From Caldisericaceae bacterium (lineage in GTDB: Bacteria; Calditrichota; Calditrichia; Calditrichales; Calditrichaceae), in contig JAGHBR010000078.1 of NCBI GenBank assembly GCA_021160885.1, forward strand, positions 1 to 13,347: a stretch of DNA of 13,347 nucleotides. The letters are read 5' to 3'. Below, piece after piece: positions 6,289 through 13,347 of the stretch; position 1 is the first letter of the stretch, and every line of letters starts with the position of its first letter. The notes below the pieces were generated by a model, which was not told the DNA's origin, ran no database searches, and was given only the letters and a program-made list of their open reading frames with translations. The position numbers and the translations under genes are program-made.

Positions 6289-7410
6289 ATGAATGGAGAA
6301 TTAACCGTAATTCAGGCAAATTCGGGTGAGGCGTTTAAGGATTTTATTAAACTCGCTTGGAAAATTTATAAAAATAATCCTCATTGGGTTCCTCCGTTAA
6401 TCAGTGAAATGAAAAAGAAACTAAATCCTAAAATCCATCCTTTTTTCAAACACAGCCAGGTAGAACTTTTTGTTGCCTATGAAAATTACCAACCTGTGGG
6501 TAGAATCGCGGCCATCATTGATTATAATCATAACAATTTTCATCAGGAAAAAGTTGGCTTTTTCGGACTTTTTGAAGCCATAGAAAACTATGCCGTTGCT
6601 GAGGCCTTGCTAAATAAAGCGAGACAATGGTTAAAGAATCGCAATATGAATGTAATGCGCGGTCCCATGAATTTAAACATGAACGACGAATGCGCTTTTT
6701 TGTTAGAAGGATTCGATTCTCCGCCGGTATTTATGATGCCGTACAATCCCGAATATTACCTGCGCTTTATGGAAAAGTATGGAATGGTAAAAGCCAAAGA
6801 CCTTTACGCTTACTTAAACGAAGGTATAATTAAAACACCAGAACGCATTGAAAAAATTGCCAGACGCGCACGGGAAAAGTACAATGTAAAAATTCGTCAT
6901 GCTGATTTCAAAAAACTTGATGAAGAGATTCAAAAGATAAAGGATATTTACAATGCCGCCTGGGAAAAGAACTGGGGTTTTGTTCCCATGACGGATGAAG
7001 AAATGGACTATTTGGCCGCAGATTTGAAAAAAATTGCCGAGCCTGAGCTGGTGCTGTTCGCTGAAGTTGATGAAAAACCGGTAGGCGTTACTGTGACTGT
7101 TCCAAACTACAATGAGGTTTTAATTCATATGAACGGCCGGTTAGATCCGATTGGAATTGCCAAATTTCTTTACCATCGAAAGAAAATAAAAGGATTACGT
7201 TCATTGATTATGGGCATGCTTAAAGAATATCGTCTGACCGGTATCTCCGTTTTGTTGTTTACCGAAACAGCGAAAGCTGCCCGAAAATTAGGTTATGAAT
7301 GGTGTGAAACTTCATGGAATTTAGAAGACAACCATTTAATCAATAAATTTGATGAAACCATTGGCGGGCGGCTTTACAAAAAATATCGAATTTATGAACT
7401 AGAAATCTAA
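6289..7410 (+). CDS. GNAT-type N-acyltransferase, candidate for ceramide-like N-acylation
   Basis: A ~373-residue protein of the large GNAT-fold family often annotated only as hypothetical or N-acetyltransferase. The frame is open from an ATG at 6259 overlapping the patatin stop. The Shine-Dalgarno AGGAG at 6277-6281 is 7 bp before the ATG at 6289 and only 1 bp before that at 6283, so I choose 6289. Features are NNPHWVPPLISEM (30-42), a GNAT-like strand in PVGRIAAIIDYN (69-80) and the family hallmark RGPMNLNMNDECAFLLEGFD (124-143), followed by PPVFMMPYNPEYY. A second GNAT-like half contains ELVLFAEVDEKPVGVTVTVP. Two GNAT-like halves are typical of enzymes using long acyl donors. The bacterial ceramide synthase described in Caulobacter is a GNAT-type acyltransferase, and I recall this sequence type near serine palmitoyltransferase genes. 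Here it is two genes from one. Function is inferred, family likely. Confidence 0.75.
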   Translation: MNGELTVIQANSGEAFKDFIKLAWKIYKNNPHWVPPLISEMKKKLNPKIHPFFKHSQVELFVAYENYQPVGRIAAIIDYNHNNFHQEKVGFFGLFEAIENYAVAEALLNKARQWLKNRNMNVMRGPMNLNMNDECAFLLEGFDSPPVFMMPYNPEYYLRFMEKYGMVKAKDLYAYLNEGIIKTPERIEKIARRAREKYNVKIRHADFKKLDEEIQKIKDIYNAAWEKNWGFVPMTDEEMDYLAADLKKIAEPELVLFAEVDEKPVGVTVTVPNYNEVLIHMNGRLDPIGIAKFLYHRKKIKGLRSLIMGMLKEYRLTGISVLLFTETAKAARKLGYEWCETSWNLEDNHLINKFDETIGGRLYKKYRIYELEI

Positions 7411-7471
7411 GGCAGCATAGCCGCAACCAAAAAAACAATATCTTAGAAGTTTAATGGGGTTAAAAATTTTG

Positions 7472-7495
7472 ACACGCTAAAGCGTGTAATCTTTT
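7472..7495 (+). terminator. Candidate terminator after the acyltransferase gene
   Basis: A perfect stem ACACGCT/AGCGTGT (7472-7478 and 7481-7487) is followed by AATCTTTT. It lies ~60 bp after the acyltransferase stop and just before a new promoter. The T-run is short, so termination may be partial. Confidence 0.45.
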
Positions 7496-7512
7496 GAAGG
7501 AAGTATTCTAAA

Positions 7513-7518
7513 TATAAT
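7513..7518 (+). promoter_or_regulatory. -10 box TATAAT of a likely promoter for the downstream operon
   Basis: A perfect TATAAT lies 40 bp before the chosen ATG of the radical SAM gene. A -35 box at 15-17 bp is weak (TTTTGA at 7492-7497, 15-bp spacing). Transcription would start near 7525, which fits the ATG at 7553 with its own Shine-Dalgarno and argues against the in-frame ATG at 7529. Confidence 0.45.
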
Positions 7519-7552
7519 TTAGTTATTCATGTTTAAAAAGGAGGGTAAAACA

Positions 7553-9019
7553 ATGAAGACTGCAATTAATAATTTAAAAAATGAAGCTATTTCTATCTTT
7601 TTAAGAGATCTTTCAAAAACAAAAGTCATTAGAAATGCCGGCGTAAAAATTCTTCGAAAAAAAATGTGGGAAGACTATGTGGAAAGAAATATTTTGAACT
7701 TTCCCGTGGGAGTTCAAGAAGACAAGTATTACCTGGCTGAAGCTTATTTGAATACTGCCATTCGAGCATTAAATCAAAATTTAATTTCCAAAAATGTATT
7801 GAAAAAATTAATTCATGCTTTTGAATCTTCCCACTTCGGCAACAGTAAAACGCACGAATTCAAAGAAAAATATGGATTTGAACCGCCTTTGTTTTTGACC
7901 ATAAGCCCCACTAAATTTTGTAATTTAAGATGCACCGGGTGTTATGCCAGTAGCTCAAAAGATTTTAAGAACAAGTTACCGTATGATATTGTGAAACGAA
8001 TTTTACAAGAGAAACAGGACCTTTGGGGGCGTCATTTTACCGTCATTTCCGGTGGCGAGCCGTTTGTGTATCGCGATTCCGGTAAAGGCATTATCGATCT
8101 GGCGGCTGAATTTCCGGATCAATTTTTTCTGGTTTACACCAACGGTACATTAATTGACAAAACGACCGCCGAAAAATTGGCCGAAGTTGGCAACATAACG
8201 CCAGCTATTTCTGTTGAAGGATTCGAAGAAGAAACCGACGCCAGAAGAGGCAAAGGTGTGTTCAAAAAAATACTGGATGCAATGGAAAACCTGCGAGAAG
8301 TCGGCGTCCCCTTTGGAATTTCCATAACGGCAACTCGCAATAATTATCAATTAGTGGTTAGCGATCAATTATATAATTTCTTCTTTGATGTGCAAGGAGC
8401 GTTATATGCATGGATATTTCAATATATGCCAATAGGCCGTTCTTTTACAATAGATTTAATGCCGACTCCGGAGCAGCGGCTGTATATGTGGGAAAAAGAA
8501 AGAATACTGGTAAGAGAAAAAAAACGCTTTGTTGCTGATTTTTGGAACAGCGGTACCATTAGCAATGGATGCATTTGCTCAGGTAAAGACAGAAGCGGAT
8601 ATTTTTATATTGACTGGAATGGCAACATTATGCCTTGTGTCTTCATTCCTTACTATACTCACAATATTTTGGAAATTTATAAAAATGGCGGCAATTTAAA
8701 TACCATTCTATTTCAGCCTTTCTATACGGAACTTAGAAAGTGGCATCACAGCTATATCCTGGATCGTCCACCGGAAAAAATGGGAAATATGTTAGCCGAA
8801 TGCGCCATTCGCGATCATTACCTGATGTTGAATCGTGTCGTTAAAAAACATCATGCCCAACCAGAAGACGAGGCGGCTTCTCAGGCGTTAAATGATGAAG
8901 ATTATCGTAAAAAAATGATTGAATATGGTAAAAAGATTAAAAATATCATGGATCCGGTCTGGAATAAATTCTACATAAAAGCGGAATTTAATTCAAAAAA
9001 ATACACGAAAACGGCTTAA
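7553..9019 (+). CDS. Radical SAM protein with C-terminal cysteine-rich region
   Basis: A 488-residue protein. An in-frame ATG exists at 7529, but AAGGAGGG at 7538-7545 sits 7 bp before the ATG at 7553. The N-terminal ~110 residues are helical, with no match I recognise. The radical SAM core begins at LFLTISPTKFCNLRCTGCYA, with the iron-sulfur CxxxCxxC at C123, C127, C130. The SAM-binding GGEP follows at 167-170, then FFLVYTNGTLID and ITPAISVEGF. Cysteines at about 340, 342, 362 (in IDWNGNIMPCVF) and 417 look like a SPASM-type auxiliary cluster region. The IDWNGNIMPC segment is typical of SPASM-like ends. No peptide precursor is seen nearby, so a RiPP role is not supported. The next gene is a glycosyltransferase and the operon ends in lipid-transport genes. 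A lipid or glycan substrate is possible but unproven. Family certain, reaction unknown. Confidence 0.88.
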   Translation: MKTAINNLKNEAISIFLRDLSKTKVIRNAGVKILRKKMWEDYVERNILNFPVGVQEDKYYLAEAYLNTAIRALNQNLISKNVLKKLIHAFESSHFGNSKTHEFKEKYGFEPPLFLTISPTKFCNLRCTGCYASSSKDFKNKLPYDIVKRILQEKQDLWGRHFTVISGGEPFVYRDSGKGIIDLAAEFPDQFFLVYTNGTLIDKTTAEKLAEVGNITPAISVEGFEEETDARRGKGVFKKILDAMENLREVGVPFGISITATRNNYQLVVSDQLYNFFFDVQGALYAWIFQYMPIGRSFTIDLMPTPEQRLYMWEKERILVREKKRFVADFWNSGTISNGCICSGKDRSGYFYIDWNGNIMPCVFIPYYTHNILEIYKNGGNLNTILFQPFYTELRKWHHSYILDRPPEKMGNMLAECAIRDHYLMLNRVVKKHHAQPEDEAASQALNDEDYRKKMIEYGKKIKNIMDPVWNKFYIKAEFNSKKYTKTA

Positions 9020-9037
9020 AATATCGGAATATTTAAA

Positions 9038-9742
9038 ATGAATAAAGGGAAAACGGTTTCGGCAATTATATCGGTTTACAATGAAGAAAGAACCATTGAA
9101 AATGTAATTACCAGTTTGTTGAACTGTTATTTGATTGACGAACTTATTGTAGTAAATGATGGATCAACAGATAAATCAGGACAAATTATCAGTAAATTAC
9201 AAGAATCCTATTCATTCAAACATATTGACTTCCCGCAAAATCGCGGGAAGTCTTTTGCCATGGCAACCGGGGTGGAATCAGCACAGGGTGAAGTGATCGT
9301 GTTTGTTGACGCAGATATCATTGGATTGAAGTGTTCACATATCCAGAAAATGCTGTATCCCCTTTTAAATGGAGAAGCTGATATGGTCATAGGTCAACCC
9401 TATGCCGGTTCGAAGAAGAAGAGGGACGATCCTTTAAAACCGCTTGAATTATTAGCCGGCGAACGAGCGGTTTACAGGCAGGATGTTTTACCAATTATTG
9501 ACAAAATGAAACACGCCAGATACGGCGCTGAAACTCTGATGAATTTATACTATAAAAGTCAAAAAAAGAGAATAAAAATCGAATACCTATGGGGGCTTAT
9601 TCATTTAAAAAAATTTCAGAAAAAACCATTCCATCACTCTTTTAAAGATTATCCAATTGAGGCGATCCATATCTTTCGGACAATCGCCGCGAACTACCTT
9701 TTATTAGCCACTGTTGCAAAAAATTTTATTTTAAAAGGATAG
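9038..9742 (+). CDS. Family 2 glycosyltransferase
   Basis: A 234-residue GT-A fold protein. Signatures are the nucleotide-sugar entry SAIISVYNEERTIENVI (8-24), IVVNDGSTD (37-45, D41) and VFVDADIIG (88-96, the metal-binding DAD at 91-93). PQNRGKSFAMATGV (66-79) matches the conserved NxGKxxA segment of dolichyl-phosphate-mannose-synthase-like enzymes. There is no membrane helix, but the C-terminal ~50 residues contain a basic HLKKFQKKPFHHSFKDY stretch and a moderately hydrophobic helix (FRTIAANYLLLATVAKNFIL) that may touch the membrane. It follows the radical SAM gene by 18 bp, and no Shine-Dalgarno is visible, which suggests coupling to upstream translation. Its small size and position fit transfer of one sugar to a lipid carrier or lipid head group. 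The acceptor cannot be read. A strong hairpin lies inside the gene (9227-9252). Confidence 0.88.
   Translation: MNKGKTVSAIISVYNEERTIENVITSLLNCYLIDELIVVNDGSTDKSGQIISKLQESYSFKHIDFPQNRGKSFAMATGVESAQGEVIVFVDADIIGLKCSHIQKMLYPLLNGEADMVIGQPYAGSKKKRDDPLKPLELLAGERAVYRQDVLPIIDKMKHARYGAETLMNLYYKSQKKRIKIEYLWGLIHLKKFQKKPFHHSFKDYPIEAIHIFRTIAANYLLLATVAKNFILKG
9227..9252 (+). repeat. Strong intragenic hairpin followed by T-run
   Basis: A perfect 10-bp inverted repeat GACTTCCCGC (9227-9236) and GCGGGAAGTC (9243-9252) with a 6-nt loop, followed at once by TTTT (9253-9256). It is inside the glycosyltransferase coding region, over codons for the conserved NRGKS segment. The shape is that of an intrinsic terminator or attenuator with a short U-tract. 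It may reduce transcription of the rest of the operon or act as an RNA-processing site. Confidence 0.55.
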
Positions 9743-9748
9743 CGAGGG

Positions 9749-10417
9749 ATGTTGGTCATTGCTTTCTTAATGGGTGTTGTTTATTCCGTTCCCCTGGGGC
9801 CGTTGGGCCAGATTATGTTAAACAAGGCGATTAACAAAGGATTCTGGCACGGGTTTTCCATGGCAATAATAGGGGCGGGAGCGAATTTTGTTTACGCCTT
9901 TGCATTCCTGATGGGCACCGGGAGCTTGATCTTTAGCCCAAAATTAAAAATCACCATACAATTAATCGGTTTTATATTTCTACTGTATGTTGGGGCAAAA
10001 GAAATATTATTACCATTAATTTCCAGGCCCGAAAAAAAGAAGAACCGGGAATTAGAAAAAAGTTGTGAACCAGAAATACAATTTAACGGAAAAGTTTTTC
10101 TCACAAATTTTTTTACTGTTATGTCCTATTTTATTTCCAATCCAACCATTGTAGCTTTTTGGATTAATATGTCAGCTTTAATTAATTTAAAATTAATTCA
10201 TCAACATAGTTTGTGGAACTATGCTCTCTTCAGTTCAATATTTTCTTTCGGTACCCTTACTTGTCAATATTTGGCCATCTTAATCGTAAAAAGAGCCCAA
10301 AAGAACTATAAATTGCATGGTATGGCTCGCCATGTCTCTTTAAGTCTTTTTGTTATTACCGTTACTTATTTTATCTATCTAACCATACGTAATTTACAAA
10401 GTTTATATGGATTTTAA
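9749..10417 (+). CDS. LysE/RhtB-family exporter-like membrane protein
   Basis: A 222-residue integral membrane protein with about six hydrophobic segments: ~1-25, 30-56, 62-88, 115-145, 150-178 and 190-214. The N-terminal VVYSVPLGPLGQIMLNKAI matches the Pro/Gly-rich entry of LysE-type amino-acid exporters (PxGPxxxxxxxxA). KGFWHGFSMAIIGAGANFVYA is the typical second segment, here lacking an obvious substrate clue. A basic loop with KKKNRELEKS lies after the third helix. The gene starts 6 bp after the glycosyltransferase stop, with AAGGA at 9735-9739. Such proteins export amino acids or small metabolites; a different substrate linked to this cluster is possible. Family call good, substrate unknown. 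Confidence 0.82.
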   Translation: MLVIAFLMGVVYSVPLGPLGQIMLNKAINKGFWHGFSMAIIGAGANFVYAFAFLMGTGSLIFSPKLKITIQLIGFIFLLYVGAKEILLPLISRPEKKKNRELEKSCEPEIQFNGKVFLTNFFTVMSYFISNPTIVAFWINMSALINLKLIHQHSLWNYALFSSIFSFGTLTCQYLAILIVKRAQKNYKLHGMARHVSLSLFVITVTYFIYLTIRNLQSLYGF

Positions 10418-10451
10418 TGACAATTAATATTACAAGAAATGGAGGTGAACA

Positions 10452-11819
10452 ATGAAGAGAAGCATGGTTTTGTTGTTAATTATTTTGTTTTCTGCTCAAT
10501 TCATTGTTCAGGTAAATATTAACGGTTATGTACAGACTTACAATCGTTTGCGTTTACAGCAGGACGGCAAGTTTACATGGAATGAAAATCTTTTGGGTTT
10601 AAAATTCGAAGAAAATCCATCGGACAAAATTCACTATTACAGCGAAGTTCGATTACGCGCTTTTGGCTTTCCCAAAGTGATGAATTCTGTTGATCTGCAG
10701 CGGAGAGAAAAAGACCTGGTACAACCATGGGGCACGGAATTTCGTGAGGCATATATTGACCTGTACGGATTCTTAACCCCGAGCCTGGATTTACGTATCG
10801 GTCGGCAACGCATTGTTTGGGGAACCGCCGATAAATTAAATCCTACCGATAATTTAAATCCGGATGATCTGGAAGATATATTTGATTATGGCCGCCATCT
10901 GGGAAGCAATGCATTAATGGCAACTTACTATCTTGGTGATTACACCCTGTATGGTATTTACATTCCGGCTTTTACGCCGGCCACGATGCCCTTTGGAGAT
11001 TGGGCAAAGGCTTTTGTTCCTCCGCTGAATTTACCATCCGGAATGCAATTAGCTTCTTTTCAAGATCATATTGCCCTTCCGGAGAACAAACTTTCCGAGA
11101 CTTCAAGTTTCGGATTTAAAGTGGCTGGCAACTGGTTTAATTATGATTGGTCATTAAACTATTACTATGGCCGTGATGATTTACCATTGATTTCCTCAGT
11201 CTCTATATCCCTCGTCAATACACCGGGATATTTCGATGCCAATGTGGGAATGATATATCCCAAAATTCAGGTAATTGGCGCAGATATGGCCGGTTCAATC
11301 GGAAGCGTGGGCATCTGGGCTGAAGGCGCTTTAACTTTACCTAAAAAAACTTACAACTATATAACGCTACAACATCCCCAATTAGGTATGATCACTCAAA
11401 AAGAGGTAACTTTAGATGATGAACCTTATTTTAAAGGGGTGGTAGGGGGTGATTATACTTTTAAAAATGGTTGGTATGTTAACGCTCAATTTCTACACGG
11501 ATTTATTCACGAACGAGGTAAGGATAATTTAAATGATTACTTTCTCATGCGTTTCGAAAAAAAATATATGAATGATGCTTTAAAAATTATCTCTGTTGGT
11601 ATTGCGGTTAGCATTCCTGATTGGAACGATATTAATAACAATTACGGCGTGGCTGGCGGCCCGGAAATTGATTATTACCCCATCGACGTGTTGGAGATTT
11701 CCCTTGGCGCCTTTATTATTAATGGAAAGGGCGATAACATCTTCAGTCGCGTAAAAGATTTTGATGAAGGATTTGTGAAAATTACTTATAACTTTAGGAG
11801 CTCTGAAGTTGTATGTTAA
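10452..11819 (+). CDS. Outer-membrane beta-barrel protein, DUF1302-like
   Basis: A 455-residue secreted protein with Shine-Dalgarno GGAGGTGA at 10441-10448. It begins with a signal peptide (MKRSMVLLLIILFSAQFIVQV, cleavage near 19-22). The mature part is rich in alternating aromatic and polar strands, such as IHYYSEVRLRAFGF, WSLNYYYG and GWYVNAQFLHGF, as expected for a barrel. DLRIGRQRIVWGTADKLNPT and DNLNPDDLEDIFDYG recall DUF1302-type outer-membrane proteins, which open with a similar GRQxxxWG strand. The last strand VKITYNF is followed by seven residues (RSSEVVC) instead of ending on the usual aromatic residue. This extension covers the overlap with the next gene. The 7-nt overlap with mlaE and the lipid-transport genes after it suggest it could be the outer-membrane partner of that system. 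Barrel call strong, partner role inferred. Confidence 0.82.
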   Translation: MKRSMVLLLIILFSAQFIVQVNINGYVQTYNRLRLQQDGKFTWNENLLGLKFEENPSDKIHYYSEVRLRAFGFPKVMNSVDLQRREKDLVQPWGTEFREAYIDLYGFLTPSLDLRIGRQRIVWGTADKLNPTDNLNPDDLEDIFDYGRHLGSNALMATYYLGDYTLYGIYIPAFTPATMPFGDWAKAFVPPLNLPSGMQLASFQDHIALPENKLSETSSFGFKVAGNWFNYDWSLNYYYGRDDLPLISSVSISLVNTPGYFDANVGMIYPKIQVIGADMAGSIGSVGIWAEGALTLPKKTYNYITLQHPQLGMITQKEVTLDDEPYFKGVVGGDYTFKNGWYVNAQFLHGFIHERGKDNLNDYFLMRFEKKYMNDALKIISVGIAVSIPDWNDINNNYGVAGGPEIDYYPIDVLEISLGAFIINGKGDNIFSRVKDFDEGFVKITYNFRSSEVVC

Positions 11820-12598
11820 AATATGTTGACAAAATATTCAATCTTTATTTGGAAGATTTTTTTGCGGAAGTAGGTAAATACGGAAAACTGATGTGGTGGT
11901 CTCTTCTCTCGTTAACCGATTTTTCGACTTATGGTGAGAATACTATTAAACGTATGAAATTTATTGGCATCCGTTCCATGCCAATAGTTTTTCTTACCGC
12001 TGCTTTTATGGGAATGGTGGAGGCGGTTCAGGTTTTGTATTCCCTTGAAGACCGGGCTCCCTATTATCTGGTAGGTTCAGTAGTAGTGGAATCGATTATT
12101 CTGGAATTGGGTCCGGTGCTTACAGCCCTGATTCTTGCCGGGCGTGTGGGCGCTTCAATTGCCGCTGAATTTGGTACCATGCGGGTTACTGAACAGATTG
12201 ATGCTTTGGAAGTTATGGGATTTAATCCGGTAGCATACCTGGTAGTGCCAATGTTAATAGCGGGTATCATTATGGTGCCGGTACTCACCATGTTTGCCAA
12301 CGTAGTTGGAAGTATCAGCGGATGGTTGATTTCGATTCTAACCGTCAATCTATCCACAGCTGAATTTTTAAAAGGAGCCCGACGCTTTTTTCTCCCCTGG
12401 GATTTAACCTACGGACTTATAAAATCGGCAGTATTTGGTTTCTTCATTTCTGCAAATGCCGCTTATGTCGGTTTTTTTACCACCGGAGGTGCCGAAGGGG
12501 TGGGGAAGGCAACCACTCGTAGCGTAGTTCTTTCCTGCGTGATGATTTTGATTCTGGACTATTTAATGGCGCAATTCTTATTAAAAGTAGGATATTAG
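11813..12598 (+). CDS. mlaE: MlaE-type lipid ABC transporter permease
   Basis: A 261-residue permease of the MlaE family, which with MlaF, MlaD and MlaB forms an inner-membrane ABC transporter moving phospholipid between inner and outer membranes. The family signature is clear: LELGPVLTALILAGRVGASIAAEFGTM (98-123) and VTEQIDALEVMGFNP (125-139), the coupling region that contacts the ATPase. About five hydrophobic segments surround it. The N-terminal ~50 residues form an amphipathic helix region, as in MlaE. The ATG overlaps the end of the barrel gene by 7 nt and the best Shine-Dalgarno (AGGAG, 11796-11800) is 12 bp away, so coupling is likely. The ATPase gene follows by 8 bp. Direction of transport and exact lipid cannot be read. 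Family call secure. Confidence 0.93.
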   Translation: MLKYVDKIFNLYLEDFFAEVGKYGKLMWWSLLSLTDFSTYGENTIKRMKFIGIRSMPIVFLTAAFMGMVEAVQVLYSLEDRAPYYLVGSVVVESIILELGPVLTALILAGRVGASIAAEFGTMRVTEQIDALEVMGFNPVAYLVVPMLIAGIIMVPVLTMFANVVGSISGWLISILTVNLSTAEFLKGARRFFLPWDLTYGLIKSAVFGFFISANAAYVGFFTTGGAEGVGKATTRSVVLSCVMILILDYLMAQFLLKVGY

Positions 12599-12606
12599 GA
12601 ACAGAC

Positions 12607-13344
12607 GTGATTGAAATAAAAAATCTCTGGAAATCATTTAATTCTAACCAGGTTTTAAAAAGTTTGTACCTGACCATAAACGATGGTGAGTCACTGGTTA
12701 TTATTGGTAAAAGCGGCAGCGGAAAAAGTGTATTATTAAAATTGATTATCGGTCTATTAAAACCGGAGATGGGCGAAATCTGGATTGAGGATGAAAATAT
12801 TGTGGGTATGGGATTTCGCGAAGTGCAAAAAATTCGGCGGAGATTTGGTTTTGTTTTTCAGGCGGCTGCTTTGTTCGATTCCCTGACCGTGGCTGATAAT
12901 GTTGGATTGGCATTGCGTAAAATATTTGATTGGTCAGAAAACAAGGCCAGAAGTCGCATTCGAGAATGCCTGGCATTCGTTGATCTGCAAGGCATGGAAA
13001 ATAAATATCCGGCGGAATTGAGTGGTGGGATGAAGAAACGAGTGGGTATTGCCCGTGCTATTGCCACCTATCCCCGGTATATTTTGTTTGATGAACCAAC
13101 CACCGGATTGGACCCGGAAACAGCCGAGAATATTAACCAGCTGATCGTAAAGTTAAAAAAAGAAATGGAAGTTACTTCGGTTGTGGTTACGCACGATATG
13201 CATAGCGCGTTTACCGTGGGGGATAGGATTGCTTTGCTCTATGATGGTAAAATAGAAGTGGAAGGTAAACCCGCCGAAATACGTCGCATGAATCATCCTG
13301 AAATCCAAAAATTTTTAATAGGATATTTATTGAATAAAAAATAG
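12607..13344 (+). CDS. mlaF: MlaF-type lipid ABC transporter ATPase
   Basis: A 245-residue ABC ATPase starting at GTG, with AGGA at 12597-12600 overlapping the permease stop. It is complete: Walker A GKSGSGKS (34-41), Q-loop VFQ (Q85), ABC signature LSGGMKKRVGIARAI (138-152), Walker B ILFDEPTTGLDP (159-170, E163) and switch histidine THD (H196). LSGGMKKR and the QAAALFDSLTVADNV segment are typical of the MlaF group. The TAG ends 3 bp before the window edge. An MlaD-type MCE protein is normally encoded directly downstream and would test the assignment. Together with the upstream permease it should drive ATP-dependent lipid transfer at the inner membrane. Confidence 0.94.
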   Translation: MIEIKNLWKSFNSNQVLKSLYLTINDGESLVIIGKSGSGKSVLLKLIIGLLKPEMGEIWIEDENIVGMGFREVQKIRRRFGFVFQAAALFDSLTVADNVGLALRKIFDWSENKARSRIRECLAFVDLQGMENKYPAELSGGMKKRVGIARAIATYPRYILFDEPTTGLDPETAENINQLIVKLKKEMEVTSVVVTHDMHSAFTVGDRIALLYDGKIEVEGKPAEIRRMNHPEIQKFLIGYLLNKK

Positions 13345-13347
13345 AGG

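Noticed and set aside
10965..10980. CCGGC/GCCGG inverted repeat in the barrel gene
   Set aside because: Only 5 bp, no T-run, explained by ordinary codons.
12064..12357. Open frame of 97 codons on the - strand inside the permease gene
   Set aside because: Antisense shadow of a strongly conserved MlaE gene; no ribosome binding site and low-complexity composition rich in T, R and I.
1..13347. CRISPR array, insertion sequence, tRNA or rRNA genes
   Set aside because: No regularly spaced direct repeats, transposase motifs, terminal repeats, or tRNA/rRNA signatures were seen on either strand by eye.

Overview
The window is AT-rich, gene-dense and coded entirely on the + strand. It comes from a diderm (Gram-negative-type) bacterium: there is an Mla-type MlaE/MlaF phospholipid transporter, a predicted outer-membrane beta-barrel protein and the tail of a LolA-like lipoprotein-sorting protein. 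Start codons are mixed (ATG, GTG, TTG). Shine-Dalgarno sites are mostly strong AGGAGG-like sites. A radical SAM enzyme fits an anaerobic or microaerobic lifestyle. Protein character and base composition suggest the FCB/Calditrichota neighbourhood (Caldithrix-like), but this is an impression and no marker gene proves it.

Layout. (1) Positions 1-81 are the 3' end of an unidentified gene, followed by a hairpin region. (2) Positions 184-1416 hold a TetR-family regulator flanked by two copies of the same spaced inverted repeat, its likely operators. The second copy stands before an MMPL/RND transporter gene that is broken: only its first ~146 codons remain, joined out of frame to the last ~35 codons of a LolA-like lipoprotein-sorting gene. 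(3) Positions 1421-1591 are a ~170-nt element with a long closing stem, an inner stem and a side hairpin, resembling 6S RNA. (4) Positions 1632-7410 form a co-directional run: phasin-like coiled coil, UbiB/ABC1 kinase-like protein, small TerB-like protein, serine palmitoyltransferase-type PLP enzyme, patatin lipase and GNAT-type acyltransferase. (5) After a candidate terminator and a new promoter, positions 7553-13344 hold radical SAM protein, family 2 glycosyltransferase, LysE-type exporter, outer-membrane barrel protein, MlaE permease and MlaF ATPase. The operon probably continues past the right edge (an MlaD-type protein would be expected).

How it may work together. The most coherent reading is a lipid-building and envelope lipid-transport locus. 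An alpha-oxoamine synthase of the serine palmitoyltransferase type could make a long-chain base, a GNAT-like acyltransferase could N-acylate it, and a patatin could supply or recycle acyl groups. A radical SAM enzyme and a glycosyltransferase could modify the product, and the MlaEF plus barrel proteins could move lipid between membranes. Each family call is well supported by motifs; the pathway is inference. A ketosphinganine reductase and an acyl carrier protein are not in the window. The parts most worth following up are the two matching operators, the deletion scar, the 6S-like RNA and the sphingolipid/sulfonolipid-like gene trio.
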